DNA from: Candida dubliniensis CD36
Taxonomy: Eukaryota > Ascomycota > Pichiomycetes > Serinales > Debaryomycetaceae
Assembly (NCBI RefSeq): GCF_000026945.1
Contig: NC_012866.1
Coordinates: 310,001-374,000 of the forward strand
Direction: 5' to 3'
DNA length: 64,000 nt
Below are positions 9,750 through 20,873 of the stretch, piece after piece. The first letter of the stretch is position 1. Each line of letters starts with the position of its first letter. The position numbers and the translations under genes are program-made. The notes beneath the pieces were generated by a model. It made no database searches, had not been told where the DNA came from, and saw nothing but the letters and a program-made list of their open reading frames with translations.

Positions 9750-11588
9750 TGGGAGGTGGTTTGTTTTTTGTTTATATATACCTGGTTGTATACATAAATA
9801 TATACAAGAATTATTAATATTTACTAGAAGTTGTTCCTTAGTCTGGTGTTTTGTAGTAAATGTAATGAAATTCATTTGATTCTAGGTTTCTACAAATCAA
9901 CTCAACATTAGCCACAGGTTTAGAGAAAAAGTCTAATCTATGTTTTCTGTGGGGAAAAAATATCAACCCCTTTTCCAGTGCTATATTCGTCTAATCTTAT
10001 TGGTTCGATAAGTTTCCATTCTAGAATGATAATAATAATATCATAATCGTTAATAAAGATTTTGAAATATTTTTTTTTTTACAAGAAATATATACGTATA
10101 CACAGAAAATCACAGAAATATGGGGTCAGGGTCTACCCTCCAATTACAAATAAACCAAAGGTTTAACAAAATGCTGTTGGAACAATAACCATTATACTTT
10201 GTTAATTCTGTTGGTTTGATCTTTTCTCTGAAGTGTTATATTCCATCATATTGCAGATACGATGGAGGGGTGGTAGGAAAGGAGTCTCGGCATTTCTCGG
10301 CGTACAAGCGCCCCCCAAAAATTTATTTATTGTCGTCATGTTGCTCCCATCCTCACCACCAATGGTCATTTGTGCATTTTATGCATATTTATTATTTTTG
10401 TCTTAAAAGTTATGGATGTTTCCTTCTTCTAGAATCAGAAGACCCCCCCTCCATCTATATTCTAGATAATAAATTTCGGTCCCTCCGAGAACTAAATCTT
10501 GATGGTGGAGAATCTTCCTTCCTTACTTGGGGGTTATAAATGTCCTAGAACGATAAACGGAAATAGATTATATTCAACAATTAAACATTTTTAATACAAA
10601 ATGCAGTTTTGCTTTTGTATTGTTGTTGATAGTCAATTTTGTGGAGTCTTGGGAAATCAAATTGTCATCCCATAAATATAAGTATACGATGAAATAAAAT
10701 AATGATATGATTATGATTTTGTGGGTTAAATCGTATTGTAGGAGGAGGCTTGATAAAAAAAAAAAAAAAAAAAAAAAAAACAGAACAATAGAGCAGGATC
10801 ATAATAATTCAAAAGGCTGTGGTACTTCTTGTCAACCTCTTCCTCGTCCTCCATCCCCTTTTATCAAATAGTACAATAAACAGGATTGATAATTGTAGCT
10901 TATCTACCAAATCTTTCAAAGAGAAGAGGTTACTATAATGCTCTATGACACTTACGAGATAGACACCTATACATCATCTACTTCTATATTGTGGTGGTTA
11001 CAAAATTTGTGGAGAATGTAACATCATTCACTTTTCCAATTTATACTTTTGTGTGTGGTGAGAGAGTGAGTGGATGGTGCATTCATGCATGAATCAAAGT
11101 ATGAATATTATTTTAATGGTGAAAAATTTTTCGTGATCTTTCCTTTGCTTTGCTTCTTGGTTTATAAAAGTTTATTAGTAGTAGTTTTTTTCTTCTTTTT
11201 AGATGGATTGGCTAGTTAATTAATTAATTAATTATTCTTAATCTCTAAACCAATAAAGTTGCTTTCAAATCGTGGTTCGTAGTTCGTAACTTATTAGTAT
11301 ATTTCATTATTTTAGTTTTTCTTCCTATTACTAGTAGTAGTAAAAAATTTTTTTCTTCTTTTTTCACAACCCACAAAAAGTAAAACCAATAATTATTTAA
11401 CTCTTCCCTTTTTCCCCCTGATTTTTTTTTTTTTTTTTTTTTCACAATTCCTTTTTCCTTTTTCCTTTTTTTTGCTTTAACTATCAAAAGTTCCTATTTA
11501 TATACTACTATATCTTATCTTTTCCTTTCTTTTCTTTTCTCTTTTTTTCAATTAATCTTTGACCTATTCATTCATTTAGTTGCTTATC
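9750..11588. other. 1.8-kb intergenic region with a probable solo LTR
   Basis: No gene is supported. The region holds a probable solo LTR (10175-10598), a 20-plus poly-A tract at about 10757-10780, and a pyrimidine-rich promoter for the MFS gene at 11589. The reading frame at 10216-10539 lies inside the LTR candidate and does not look like protein. Confidence 0.65.
10175..10598. mobile_element. Probable solo LTR of a retrotransposon
   Basis: About 424 bp starting TGTTGGAACA and ending ATACA, thus TG...CA, flanked by direct copies of CAAAATGC (10167-10174 and 10597-10604) consistent with a 5-6 bp target-site duplication. Inside, a TATAAAT box at about 10535 lies near the 3' end, as expected for a U3/R boundary. 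The interior has G/C homopolymer patches unlike the flanks. TGTTGG starts are typical of yeast LTRs. No internal retrotransposon genes are present, so it is a solo element. I could not compare it with known Candida LTR families. Confidence 0.55.
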
Positions 11589-13235
11589 ATGTCATTATTT
11601 GAAAAGAATACTACCCCAGACCAATACCAGGACGGGGACCAATACCAGGACCAGGAACAAAACCACTCCCATCACTCCAACAACAATGATAATGATAATG
11701 ATGACAAAAAGGATTTCTTCTCTCATAAGGAAAACTATTTGGAAGATTCTACTTCACTGGAATTTGATATGGTTGGTTTAGAAGCTAATGATACTATATT
11801 ACATAATAAAATGAAATTAATTAATGATGCCATTGATGAAATTGGATTCACTCCTTATCATTTAAAATTATTTTTTTTAAATGGAATGGGTTATTGTACT
11901 GATTGTATGTTAACTTATCTTGAAAGTAGTGTACGTACTTTTATTAATTATCAATTTGGTTATAAATTCCCCGTTAGTAATGAATGTTATGCTGGTGGGA
12001 TGATTTTAGGTGCATTAGTATGGGGATTTGGAGCTGATTTAATTGGTAGACGATTAGCATTTAATTTATCATTGTTATTAAGTGCAATTTTCACAATTAT
12101 GACGGGGATGATGGGTAATATGGCATCTTATTGTTTATTTGTATTATTAAGTTCATTTGCTGCTGGAGGGAATTTAGTTTTGGATACTTGTGTTTTCTTG
12201 GAATATTTACCTCATAAAAATCAATGGTTATTAACATTTTTTGCATTCTTTTGGGGGATTGGTCAAACTATTGCTGTTGCTTTAGCTTATGCCTTTTTAC
12301 CAAATAATAGTTGTGAATCTGCTGATTATTGTCCTTCTCATATCAATCGAGGTTGGAGATATGTATTTTATACTAATGGATCCATTGTTTTAGCTATGGC
12401 AATACTAAGACTCACAGTGGTAAGATTGAAAGAAACTCCTAAATTCTTGGTGGCTAATAATCGTGATGCGGAAGCAGTACGAGTATTACATGAAATTGCC
12501 GATAAATATAATCGTAAATGTTCATTAACACTCGAACAATTGTTACAATGTGGTGAAATTGAAAGTAATGATGATTATAGGAAACATTTCAGTCTTGGTG
12601 GAACTTTATCTTTAATGTTTCAACATTTGAAGATTTTATTTGCAACAAAACAATCAGCTTGGTCGACTTCCTTATTGTTTTTCTCATGGGCTTGTTTAGG
12701 TATTGCTTATCCATTATATTCAGCATTTTTACCGGAATATTTGGCTACTCGTGGTGCTAATATCTCTGCTGATACTACTGGTGGAGTTTATCGAGATTTA
12801 GTGATTTCTAATGTAAGTTCAGTTGGTGGTCCTATAATTGCTGGGTTATTATTATATTTCTTACCAGTTTTGGGTAGACGAGGAGTTTTGTTCATTGGTG
12901 GAGTCACTACTATGGCATTATTATTTGGTTATACTGCAGTAAGAACTAGAGCTCAAAATGTTGGATTAACTTCAGCTGTTTATTGTGCCTTGTATATATA
13001 TTATGGGGTTATGTATGCTTATACACCAGAAGTTATGCCATCAGCTGCTAGAGCCACTGGGAATTGTTTATGTTTGTTTTTCACAAGAATCGCAACCGCA
13101 ATGGTCCCCATAATTGCTTGGTATTCTGATACTTCATCAGCTGTACCCATTTGGATTTGTGGGGCTTTAGTTGGTGTCATTGGAATTGTTGCTTTGGCTC
13201 TTCCGTTTGAACCAAGTAAACAAAGAGTTGTTTAA
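11589..13235 (+). CDS. Major facilitator superfamily transporter, SV2/sugar-transporter-like
   Basis: 548-residue polytopic protein, likely plasma membrane, substrate unknown. The start is the ATG at 11589; the frame extends 5' only from a TTG. The first 75 residues are Asp/Gln/Asn-rich and cytosolic. About 12 membrane segments follow. The MFS loop motif is GFGADLIGRRLAF at about 150. A conserved YLPHKNQWLL segment and the INRGWRYVFYTNG segment resemble the SV2/SVOP-type branch of fungal carriers. Between segments 6 and 7 is a cytosolic loop of about 70 residues (KETPKFLVANNRDAEAVRVL). The C-terminal half has YAYTPEVMPSAARATG, the sugar-transporter-type PExxPSxxR motif. The gene is next to FLU1 on the same strand, but the two proteins are not close paralogues. 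Confidence 0.88.
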   Translation: MSLFEKNTTPDQYQDGDQYQDQEQNHSHHSNNNDNDNDDKKDFFSHKENYLEDSTSLEFDMVGLEANDTILHNKMKLINDAIDEIGFTPYHLKLFFLNGMGYCTDCMLTYLESSVRTFINYQFGYKFPVSNECYAGGMILGALVWGFGADLIGRRLAFNLSLLLSAIFTIMTGMMGNMASYCLFVLLSSFAAGGNLVLDTCVFLEYLPHKNQWLLTFFAFFWGIGQTIAVALAYAFLPNNSCESADYCPSHINRGWRYVFYTNGSIVLAMAILRLTVVRLKETPKFLVANNRDAEAVRVLHEIADKYNRKCSLTLEQLLQCGEIESNDDYRKHFSLGGTLSLMFQHLKILFATKQSAWSTSLLFFSWACLGIAYPLYSAFLPEYLATRGANISADTTGGVYRDLVISNVSSVGGPIIAGLLLYFLPVLGRRGVLFIGGVTTMALLFGYTAVRTRAQNVGLTSAVYCALYIYYGVMYAYTPEVMPSAARATGNCLCLFFTRIATAMVPIIAWYSDTSSAVPIWICGALVGVIGIVALALPFEPSKQRVV

Positions 13236-13266
13236 AGTGAATATTTCACAAACTGTACATATATGA

Positions 13267-13267
<1 letters not shown>

Positions 13268-13327
<60 letters not shown>

Positions 13328-13328
13328 T
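13268..13328. repeat. (TTA)n microsatellite
   Basis: About 20 perfect TTA/ATT trinucleotide units immediately 3' of the MFS carrier gene. Long and pure, so probably polymorphic. Confidence 0.9.
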
Positions 13329-14694
13329 TATTTATTTTTTATTTCAAAAAGTTATATTTCGTTTAAGACAATTGATTGATTGGTTTTTTCTAGATTATTA
13401 ATATATTTAGATATATATATATATGTATGTATTTGAATGCTAGACATTTCTTTTGTTCCCATAATGGATGTACCCCCGCATCAATCTGGTAGTTTAAGGT
13501 TAGTGGTTTTTAACCTTTTTTGGTGATCTTATTGTTTACTCCATCATGTTTTTTGTGGACTGTGTTTCTAACTGCTGCTGTTAAACACATATCACAAACA
13601 TTATATGTAATTTAGTAATATTTTGTGATGAGCGCTAATAATACCAGAAAAGAAACAATCGGATCTGAACAGTACGGCTGGAGATCAGTTGATGCAAGAT
13701 AACTTGTATTATGACAATGCAAACAAAAACTCCGTATGAATACAAGGATCGGTTTAAACAAAACTTATCAGTTAATATAGCTCTCTTGTAAGAAACAAGG
13801 GGGGGGGCATATTCAACAAATCAGTTCTCTACTTGTATATATCAAATTAACACTAAACGGAAGTTAATTTTGGGAAAGTTCTAAACGAGTCGTGTATTGA
13901 CTGAATATTTTGTTGCCGATATTACTAAAAAAGGTAAATTAATAGCCGATGGTTTGTGCGTGTGTGCTGGTTGACGAATAATTTGTTACTTATTTACCAT
14001 AATTTTCAACTAAATTCTGACTTCTGATAATGAACCACCAAGAGAACTAATGAAATTAAGAATAATAATATAGATTTCTTTTACTACTACTAATAATTTG
14101 AGAATTACTTTAATTAAACTTTGATGCAAATAGTTTCCAAAATCTTAACTTTCATACTTTTAGAGTTTATCCGAAACAGTTTCTTTTATCAGGTTGTTTG
14201 GCATCAATCATTTCAAGACCAAACTGATGATGGTAACGGATTTGATGATTACTAATCATGATGTTCGGATTTAACATGAAAAAATATGTATAAGTGTAAG
14301 TCCGGTAATGCTTTGTATTTTTGCGGTGTAAAATCAGGTCAGCCCTTTTTACTACTAACCTGACTCAACCCAACAATTTACATAACAAAGTCGAGTTAAA
14401 ATTCAAAAGAAACAAAAATCTAGTATTTTGTTTTAGCATATAATTTTAGTTCATCGGATTTAAACAATAGTAAAAAGCACACAAACGAGGGAGCAAACAC
14501 AATTAATTTCTCCCTCAAACTTAATCAAGCAAGGATGAAAACAAAACAAAACAAAGCAAAGAAATTTCCTCCTCTTTCCTTCCCCATCGCACGGAAAATG
14601 AAATTGTTTCTATTTTTTCTTTCTTTTTTCAAACACAATAATTAAGGAAGTTTTTTTTTTTATTTTTCCGTTTTTCCTTTAATCATCATCATCA

Positions 14695-14714
14695 TATATA
14701 TATATATATATATA
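14695..14714. promoter_or_regulatory. (TA)n / TATA region upstream of FLU1
   Basis: An alternating TA tract ending TATATAAACG, about 110-130 bp upstream of the FLU1 start codon. Position and sequence fit a TATA element for a regulated gene, but it is also a simple repeat. Confidence 0.45.
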
Positions 14715-14825
14715 AACGAATAGTCATATAATTATCAAAAAATTTTCTTTTTTTTTTTTTTTTGAAAAATCCAACAGTTTTCTTGATTAAGTTTTATTTT
14801 TTTGTTTTTGTTTAATTGGTAGAAC

Positions 14826-16655
14826 ATGAACACCAACAACAACAACACTAGCCACAATGATATTGTTCCTGAGGGAACAATCACCACAGATTCAGTTTCA
14901 AACGAAGAATTACACAATACAACCAATAACGATAATGTCAATGTTCAAAGCTATGTTGGACCTAGTGATTCAGTCGAGTCTGGTAGTAACACTGCTGATG
15001 AAGAAAATGAAATTAATAGTTTAAATGCACAAAATGTTAAAGATTATGAAGCTAATATTGGTGGTGGTCAATTGCCTCCTGATGATGAATTGAGTAGAAT
15101 TGAATCTAGTACTGAATTATCCAGAAGAGCCACCAGAAGTATAATGAATACTGAAAGTTTATTACGTTCTGCATCTCAATCGAGTAAACCATTACCACCA
15201 ATGGGTGGAGGTAAAGAATATCCTCCAATGCTTGGTTCACGAGATCCTTATGTTGTTGCCTTTGATGGTCCAGATGATCCCGATCATCCTCATAATTATC
15301 CGACTTGGAAAAAAGTATTATATTGTGCATCAGTTGGTCTTGCGGCATTGTCAGTGTCTATGGGATCAGCAATGTTTTCTCAAGCAAGTGCTGATATAAT
15401 GGCAATTTATCATATTGGTTGGACTCCAGCAACTTTAACCACTTCATTATTTGTTTTCGGGTTTGCTTCTGGTCCAGTTATTTATGGTCCATTATCAGAA
15501 TTATTTGGAAGAAAATTAGTTATGGTGCCTTCATGTTTAGGTTATGTGTGTTTTTCATTTGCTGTAGCAACGGCTAAAGATATTCAAACAATTATGATTT
15601 GTCGATTTTTCGCAGGGTTTGTTGGTGCTGCTCCTTTAGTTGTTGCCCCCGCAGTTATGGCCGATATGTTTAATAATCGTTATAGAGGTACAGCAATTGC
15701 AATTTTCTCCATGTTATTATTTGGTGGACCCATGCTTGCACCAATTTTGGGAGCATTCACGGTGAAGAATAGTACCTTGGGTTGGAGATGGACATCATAT
15801 TTTTGTGGGATTATTGGTGCTTTGGCATTATTTATGAATACTTTTTTGTTACAAGAAACTCATCATCCATTGGTTTTAACTCGTAGAGCTGAAGAATTGA
15901 GAAGAAGAACTGGTAATTGGGGGATTTATGCTCCACATGAAGAATTGACTTTAAGTATGAAAGAAATTGTGGAAAATAATATTGCTCGTCCACTTAAAAT
16001 GCTTTTCACAGAACCAATTTTATTTTTGGTCAGTCTTTATAATGCATTTATTTATGGTATGCTTTATTTGTTTTTAACGGCTATCCCATTGATTTTCTTG
16101 GGTGAATATCATTTTGTTCAAGGGGTTGCTGAATTACCATATTTGTCGATGTTGATTGGGATTTTAATTGGTGGTGCCATGATTATATTATTTGAAAAAA
16201 GGTACATTAAAGCCATGGAAAATAATGGTGGTAAAATCATTCCAGAAAAAAGATTAGAACCAATGATGGTTGGTGGATTCACATTTGTTATTGGTATTTT
16301 CTGGCTTGGATGGACAGGTAATTATCCACAACATGTACATTGGATAGTTCCCGTCATTGGTGCTGCATTTGTTGGTAATGGATTAATGTTGATTTTCTTG
16401 CCATGTTTCAATTATATCATTGATTGTTACTTGTTATATGCTGCCACTGCCTTGGCTGGTAACACATTTATTAGATCAGCATTTGGTGCTGTTTTCCCAC
16501 TTTTCGCTAGACAAATGTTTACCAATTTAACCATTAAATGGGCAAGTACACTTTTAGGGTGTATTGGTATATTACTTTTACCAATGCCATTTGTTTTCTA
16601 TTATTATGGTAAATCACTTCGTCATAAATCCAAATTTGCTTTCGTTTTGGAATAA
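14826..16655 (+). CDS. FLU1: Multidrug efflux transporter of the DHA1 MFS family
   Basis: 609-residue drug:H+ antiporter, matching C. albicans Flu1 in length and character. Known of Flu1: export of mycophenolic acid and histatin 5, and fluconazole resistance when expressed in yeast. Seen: a 155-residue Ser/Asn-rich cytosolic N-terminus, then DGPDDPDHPHNYPTWKK, the usual entry to DHA1 (Tpo1/Mdr1-like) carriers. Twelve membrane segments follow. The loop 2-3 motif is GPLSELFGRKLVM, the segment-4 region has MICRFFAGFVGAAPLVVAPA, and the segment-5 motif C is near LFGGPMLAPILGA. Loop 6-7 is ETHHPLVLTRRAEELRRRTG. The ATG at 14826 is the first in frame and is followed by an AAC repeat. Confidence 0.93.
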   Translation: MNTNNNNTSHNDIVPEGTITTDSVSNEELHNTTNNDNVNVQSYVGPSDSVESGSNTADEENEINSLNAQNVKDYEANIGGGQLPPDDELSRIESSTELSRRATRSIMNTESLLRSASQSSKPLPPMGGGKEYPPMLGSRDPYVVAFDGPDDPDHPHNYPTWKKVLYCASVGLAALSVSMGSAMFSQASADIMAIYHIGWTPATLTTSLFVFGFASGPVIYGPLSELFGRKLVMVPSCLGYVCFSFAVATAKDIQTIMICRFFAGFVGAAPLVVAPAVMADMFNNRYRGTAIAIFSMLLFGGPMLAPILGAFTVKNSTLGWRWTSYFCGIIGALALFMNTFLLQETHHPLVLTRRAEELRRRTGNWGIYAPHEELTLSMKEIVENNIARPLKMLFTEPILFLVSLYNAFIYGMLYLFLTAIPLIFLGEYHFVQGVAELPYLSMLIGILIGGAMIILFEKRYIKAMENNGGKIIPEKRLEPMMVGGFTFVIGIFWLGWTGNYPQHVHWIVPVIGAAFVGNGLMLIFLPCFNYIIDCYLLYAATALAGNTFIRSAFGAVFPLFARQMFTNLTIKWASTLLGCIGILLLPMPFVFYYYGKSLRHKSKFAFVLE

Positions 16656-19349
16656 AAAGGGGTAAAGCAATTTTAGAATCTGATATAATCAATTAATACC
16701 CTCCCCCAAAAAGGAAATAAAAAGAACTACAAACATATATATATATATATATATATAATTATTTATAACATAGAACAATTATTTAATTTTTAATAATATA
16801 GACACAAATTTTTCACTTTTAGTTTTACTTTGAAACAAAAGCAAAATGATTTCTTTTACCAAGACTTGATGTACACACAGTTTGTCAACAATGAATATAG
16901 TTTTCAATATCATTTTCTGGGTTATTTCCTTTCCGCCGTTTGTGAAGTAATACTGTTTAATTAGAAACTGCCTTTCTAGGCTACATCCAATCGAATAAAC
17001 GAACTACAGAACAATGACACCACATTGAATGAACTTGTAGAGATAAAAACCCACTACAATGTTTGTAGCTTCCTGTTATTGCACATGGATTAAAACTCAT
17101 TCAAAATTGCTCACATAAGAGTTGAGCCGTCCATGTACGAGGGAGTGCCCATACTTATCTTCAATCATAGATAGCTTTTTTTTGTGTGGTGTTGATATTG
17201 AATAATATGTTTTTACATTACGAGAAAAATGAACTCTAATTTGGTGTCATTGTTTAACCACCAAAAAGCAAGGAGCATAACAATAACAGGTGTGGATTTA
17301 ACTATATTGTGGCTTTGATATATTATAAAAAGGTTATATTTGAAAGGCCTGAAATTGACTTTTTAAGGTAACGACTTCGATATAAGAAAGACCTAGCAAA
17401 TGATTCTTTGCCAAGAGTTACATACTAAACCGTTTTTTTTTTTTTTTTTTTTTTTGACTGCAAATTTAATACCTCGTGATAAGTCCATCCCATATTATAA
17501 CATACATCAGGTTTAAGTTTTTTAAATGTCTTCGATTCGAGGAAATGAAAGGTGTAGTGTTAATAGAATAAAAGGTAGAGGAATTGATGGTGCCATTTAT
17601 AAAATAGCTTATAATGAAACATAAAATGAAGCAATCAAATCAAATCAAATCAAAACCACAATCACTACCATACTCCTCAGCACATGCAAATGATCAGATA
17701 ATACAATAAAACAAATCAGTTTCAATACTAATTAACTCATTGGTAATACATTTTTGTTTTGGAATTGTCATGTTGAAGTAAACATTAAAAAACGATTCTC
17801 TTTAAAAAAAGTGTAAATGTTGCAAAAAAAAAAAAAAACAAAGTGGTCTAAATGACTAGAGTTCCTGAAAAATCAACAACAATGACTGCTTCTTTTAAAC
17901 TTTTCTTTATTTAATTTTTATTTGTTTAGGAAAAACCGCCTTGCAAAGGGTTCTATGCACGTTGCTAGATGGTAGTTAAAACAACAACATAACGTAAATT
18001 GCATGGCATATTTCTTTTTTAACTAAGCCCTGTTGGAATCGTAATGATTATGATTTTCAGATGCAAAATTGTACTAACAAGATACACATTGGGAGCAATA
18101 TATTTATGTGTTCAGGATTTGCTTTAAAGGGAATATCCAATTAATAGTGGTTATGCTTGTTACACGATTCTGACAAAGTTGTTGCTGAGCATCGAAACAA
18201 ACTAAAACAAAATATATCGAGGTCTATCTCTCTTTTTTAATTGATTTTTGGTATAGTTGACTATCTAATATGAATCATTTAATTGATCTTATTTTTTTAA
18301 ACAACAACGTGGCATTTATTGCGGCCAACAATCGAAAAAGATTATACTTTTATCAAACAACAAAACAAAGCAAAGACTTCAAAGACATCAAGCATATTGG
18401 AAAAGAGTTGGTCTCTCCTTTACCACAATCAATCAACAAAACTATGCGTTATTTTTTCATGTCAATTCTTTTAAAGTTGAATTTCCGTTGTAAAGTCAAA
18501 ACAGAATTGTTTTATTTTGCAATTACTAACAATAAACAACGTTTTATTGTAGTTAGAACTCTTCTTCTTCTGTCGATTTGAGATAATACTACATAAGAAA
18601 ATTATCACAGTCAACAGTTTCTAACACACGTTCTATCTATGTGGCACCTTTGTTTATAACAAGTAAAGGTAGATATAACATGGCTTGGATATTCCAAAAG
18701 CGAAGGAAATTAACTCCGTGGAATTATATTAGTTGCAAAATTTTCGCAGTAACTCCGGCCGAATAAAATCGACCTTTTTTTTTTTAGTTGGCTTGCATTT
18801 AGTTCTACTACTCCACACTCCGGTTGCTATTGCCAGTTAGTTATACTAATCTTTCCCCTCGCGTTATAGCCCTGTCCTATCTCCTCATTACATCAAATAA
18901 AAATCATCACCATGTGAAAATTTTCCTCCGTATCAATATAATTATCAACAAATCAACTATTATAACTCAATTGAAACAAGGAAGATTAAGAAGGAAGGAG
19001 GAGGAGGAGAGAATTAAATTATTATCATCATTGTTATTGTTATTGTTATTGTTATTGTTATTTTCAATGGGAATAAACTATTCAAACTTTATTAGACACA
19101 CTTTTTTTATTCATCACCATCAACATCCCGCCCCTCCTCCACTCACCCACCTACCCACGTACCTATCCACTGACCATCATATTCTTGAAAGTTAATTCAT
19201 TCATATTATTCTAATTTTCAATTATTTAAATCGAATTGAATTTCTTCAAATTATTTCAAATCAAGAAGAAATTATTTTGTATTTTTATTTTTCAAACAAA
19301 CCTATTTCCTTTCCCCTCCCCTCAAATCCAAATCCAAATCCAAATCCAA
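16656..19349. other. 2.7-kb gene-free region between FLU1 and the P450 gene
   Basis: No gene is convincing. There is a TA repeat at 16735-16757 in the FLU1 3' flank, a 21-base T tract at about 17434, and TCAAA repeats at about 17636-17652. CCGG-containing sites lie near 18755 and 18820, possible half-sites for Zn2Cys6 activators of the downstream P450. An ATG-initiated 103-codon frame at 18270-18581 is listed as rejected because its composition looks random. Confidence 0.6.
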
Positions 19350-20873
19350 ATGTTGATTTTATTACCTGTTGCTGTTCTAGCAGCAATCATTTATTATATT
19401 GCTGAATATTGGAGAAAAGAATCAATAAAACGTAAATATGATTGTCAACCTGTGAAACAAGCACCATTAGTTACTTGGTATGATATTTTTGGTATCAAAG
19501 CCCTTATTGATAATAGTAATTTAACTAAAAGTGGATATTTTTATCAAGATATTCAAAGGAAACTTGATAGTCTTGATACAACAACTCTTAAAACTACTGC
19601 TTTGGGGAAAAATCAAATCATTACTATTGAACCAGAAAATTTCCGTACTATGTGTAGTAGTGCTGATTTAAATAATTGGACTATTGGTACTAGACCAATA
19701 GCTTTAAAACCATTATTAGGTAATGGGATTTTTTCAAGTGAAGGAGAAAGTTGGAAACATAGTCGAATTATGTTAAGACCAATTTTTGCTAAAGAACATA
19801 TTAAACAAATCACAGCTATGGAATCATATATTCAACTGTTAATTAAAGTGATTAAAATTCAACAACAGCAACAAGAAGAATTTGATTTACAACATTTATT
19901 CCATTGTTTTACTATTGATTATGCTACTGATTTTTTATTTGGAGAAAGTTGTGATTGTTTGAAACTGATTCTTGGTGAAACATCAATTTCTACCATGAGT
20001 GAAAAAGAAAAATCAAAATTTGCTCCAAATTTCGATATTATGCAATATCATATGACGAAAAGATTAGTATTTGGTTATTTTTCATTTTTAATTAATCCAC
20101 CAGAATTTCAAAATGCTGTGAAACATTTACATGAATTTGTTTTCCATTTTGTTGATCGAGCAATTAATTTTACTGATGAAGAATTAAATGATCCAAGTAA
20201 AAATTATGTTTTCCTTTATCAATTAGCTAAACAAACAAAAGATCGTAAAGTGATTTTAGATGAATTATTAAGTGTATTATTAGCAGGAAGAAATACTACT
20301 GCTAGTTTATTATCATTTATGTTTTTCGAATTGGCTCAAAATAAACCCGTTTGGAATAAATTGAAACAAGAAATCAATCAACATTTCCCTGATGTTGAAT
20401 CAATTACTTTTGATACCATTAATAATTGTGAATATTTACGTTGGTGTATTCATGAATCCTTAAGAATTAATCCTCCAGTACCAATTAATACTAGAACCGC
20501 TAATAAAGATACCGTGCTACCAAAAGGTGGAGGTAAAGGTAATAATTATCCTATTTTTGTTAGAAAGGGAGAACAAGTTATATTCCCGTTATTTTCAAGT
20601 AATCGTCAAGAAAGATTTTTTGGACCTGAACCAGAGAAATATATTCCTGAAAGATGGGCTAATTTACCTAGAAATGGAGGTATTGCTTTTGGGCCATTTG
20701 GAACTGGTCCAAGATTATGTTTAGGTCAACAACTTGCTTTAGTTGAAGCAAGTTATGTTACTATTAGACTTTTACAAACATTTTCGGAATTGGATTCAAA
20801 TCATACTGAATGTAGAAGACTGGTTGGCGCTACCATGAGATTAATGGATGGATGCCAAGTTACTTTAAAATGA
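19350..20873 (+). CDS. ALK6: Cytochrome P450 of the CYP52 (alkane / fatty-acid omega-hydroxylase) family
   Basis: 507-residue microsomal P450. The true start is the ATG at 19350, just before the membrane anchor LILLPVAVLAAIIYYIAEYW; the frame runs upstream only from a TTG. P450 landmarks: I-helix A312-G-R-N-T-T317, ExxR at E369/R372 (ESLR), the PERF-region variant YIPERW, and the heme loop FGPFGTGPRLCLG with ligand C457. The LLAG(R)xTTAxLLSF and NTRTANKDTVLPKGGG segments are typical of CYP52, which omega-hydroxylates alkanes and fatty acids. Odd: the I-helix acid before the conserved Thr is Asn315, whereas the family normally reads AGRDTT. The symbol ALK6 is from remembered gene order, so family is sure and symbol is not. 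Confidence 0.9.
   Translation: MLILLPVAVLAAIIYYIAEYWRKESIKRKYDCQPVKQAPLVTWYDIFGIKALIDNSNLTKSGYFYQDIQRKLDSLDTTTLKTTALGKNQIITIEPENFRTMCSSADLNNWTIGTRPIALKPLLGNGIFSSEGESWKHSRIMLRPIFAKEHIKQITAMESYIQLLIKVIKIQQQQQEEFDLQHLFHCFTIDYATDFLFGESCDCLKLILGETSISTMSEKEKSKFAPNFDIMQYHMTKRLVFGYFSFLINPPEFQNAVKHLHEFVFHFVDRAINFTDEELNDPSKNYVFLYQLAKQTKDRKVILDELLSVLLAGRNTTASLLSFMFFELAQNKPVWNKLKQEINQHFPDVESITFDTINNCEYLRWCIHESLRINPPVPINTRTANKDTVLPKGGGKGNNYPIFVRKGEQVIFPLFSSNRQERFFGPEPEKYIPERWANLPRNGGIAFGPFGTGPRLCLGQQLALVEASYVTIRLLQTFSELDSNHTECRRLVGATMRLMDGCQVTLK

Larger units (their letters stand above)
13236..14825. promoter_or_regulatory. 1.6-kb intergenic region upstream of FLU1
   Basis: No gene is supported. It contains a long TTA repeat after the MFS gene and a G run at about 13800. 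A TA repeat with TATA character at 14695-14714 and poly-T blocks lie just before FLU1. Such a long upstream region fits an inducible drug-efflux gene, but I cannot point to a definite regulator site. Confidence 0.6.

Noticed and set aside
13624..13672. Possible box C/D snoRNA (GTGATGA ... CTGA)
   Set aside because: The flanks do not form the required terminal stem, and no convincing D' or C' boxes are seen.
18270..18581. 103-codon plus-strand ORF upstream of the P450 gene
   Set aside because: It has an ATG, but composition is that of AT-rich random sequence with no domain-like pattern and no splice context. Likely chance.
18031..18870. Second LTR starting TGTTGGAATC
   Set aside because: No TG...CA end or matching target duplication was found at a sensible distance.
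18824..19195. 123-codon frame upstream of the P450 gene
   Set aside because: It starts only at TTG and includes a Leu repeat from a GTT/ATT microsatellite.
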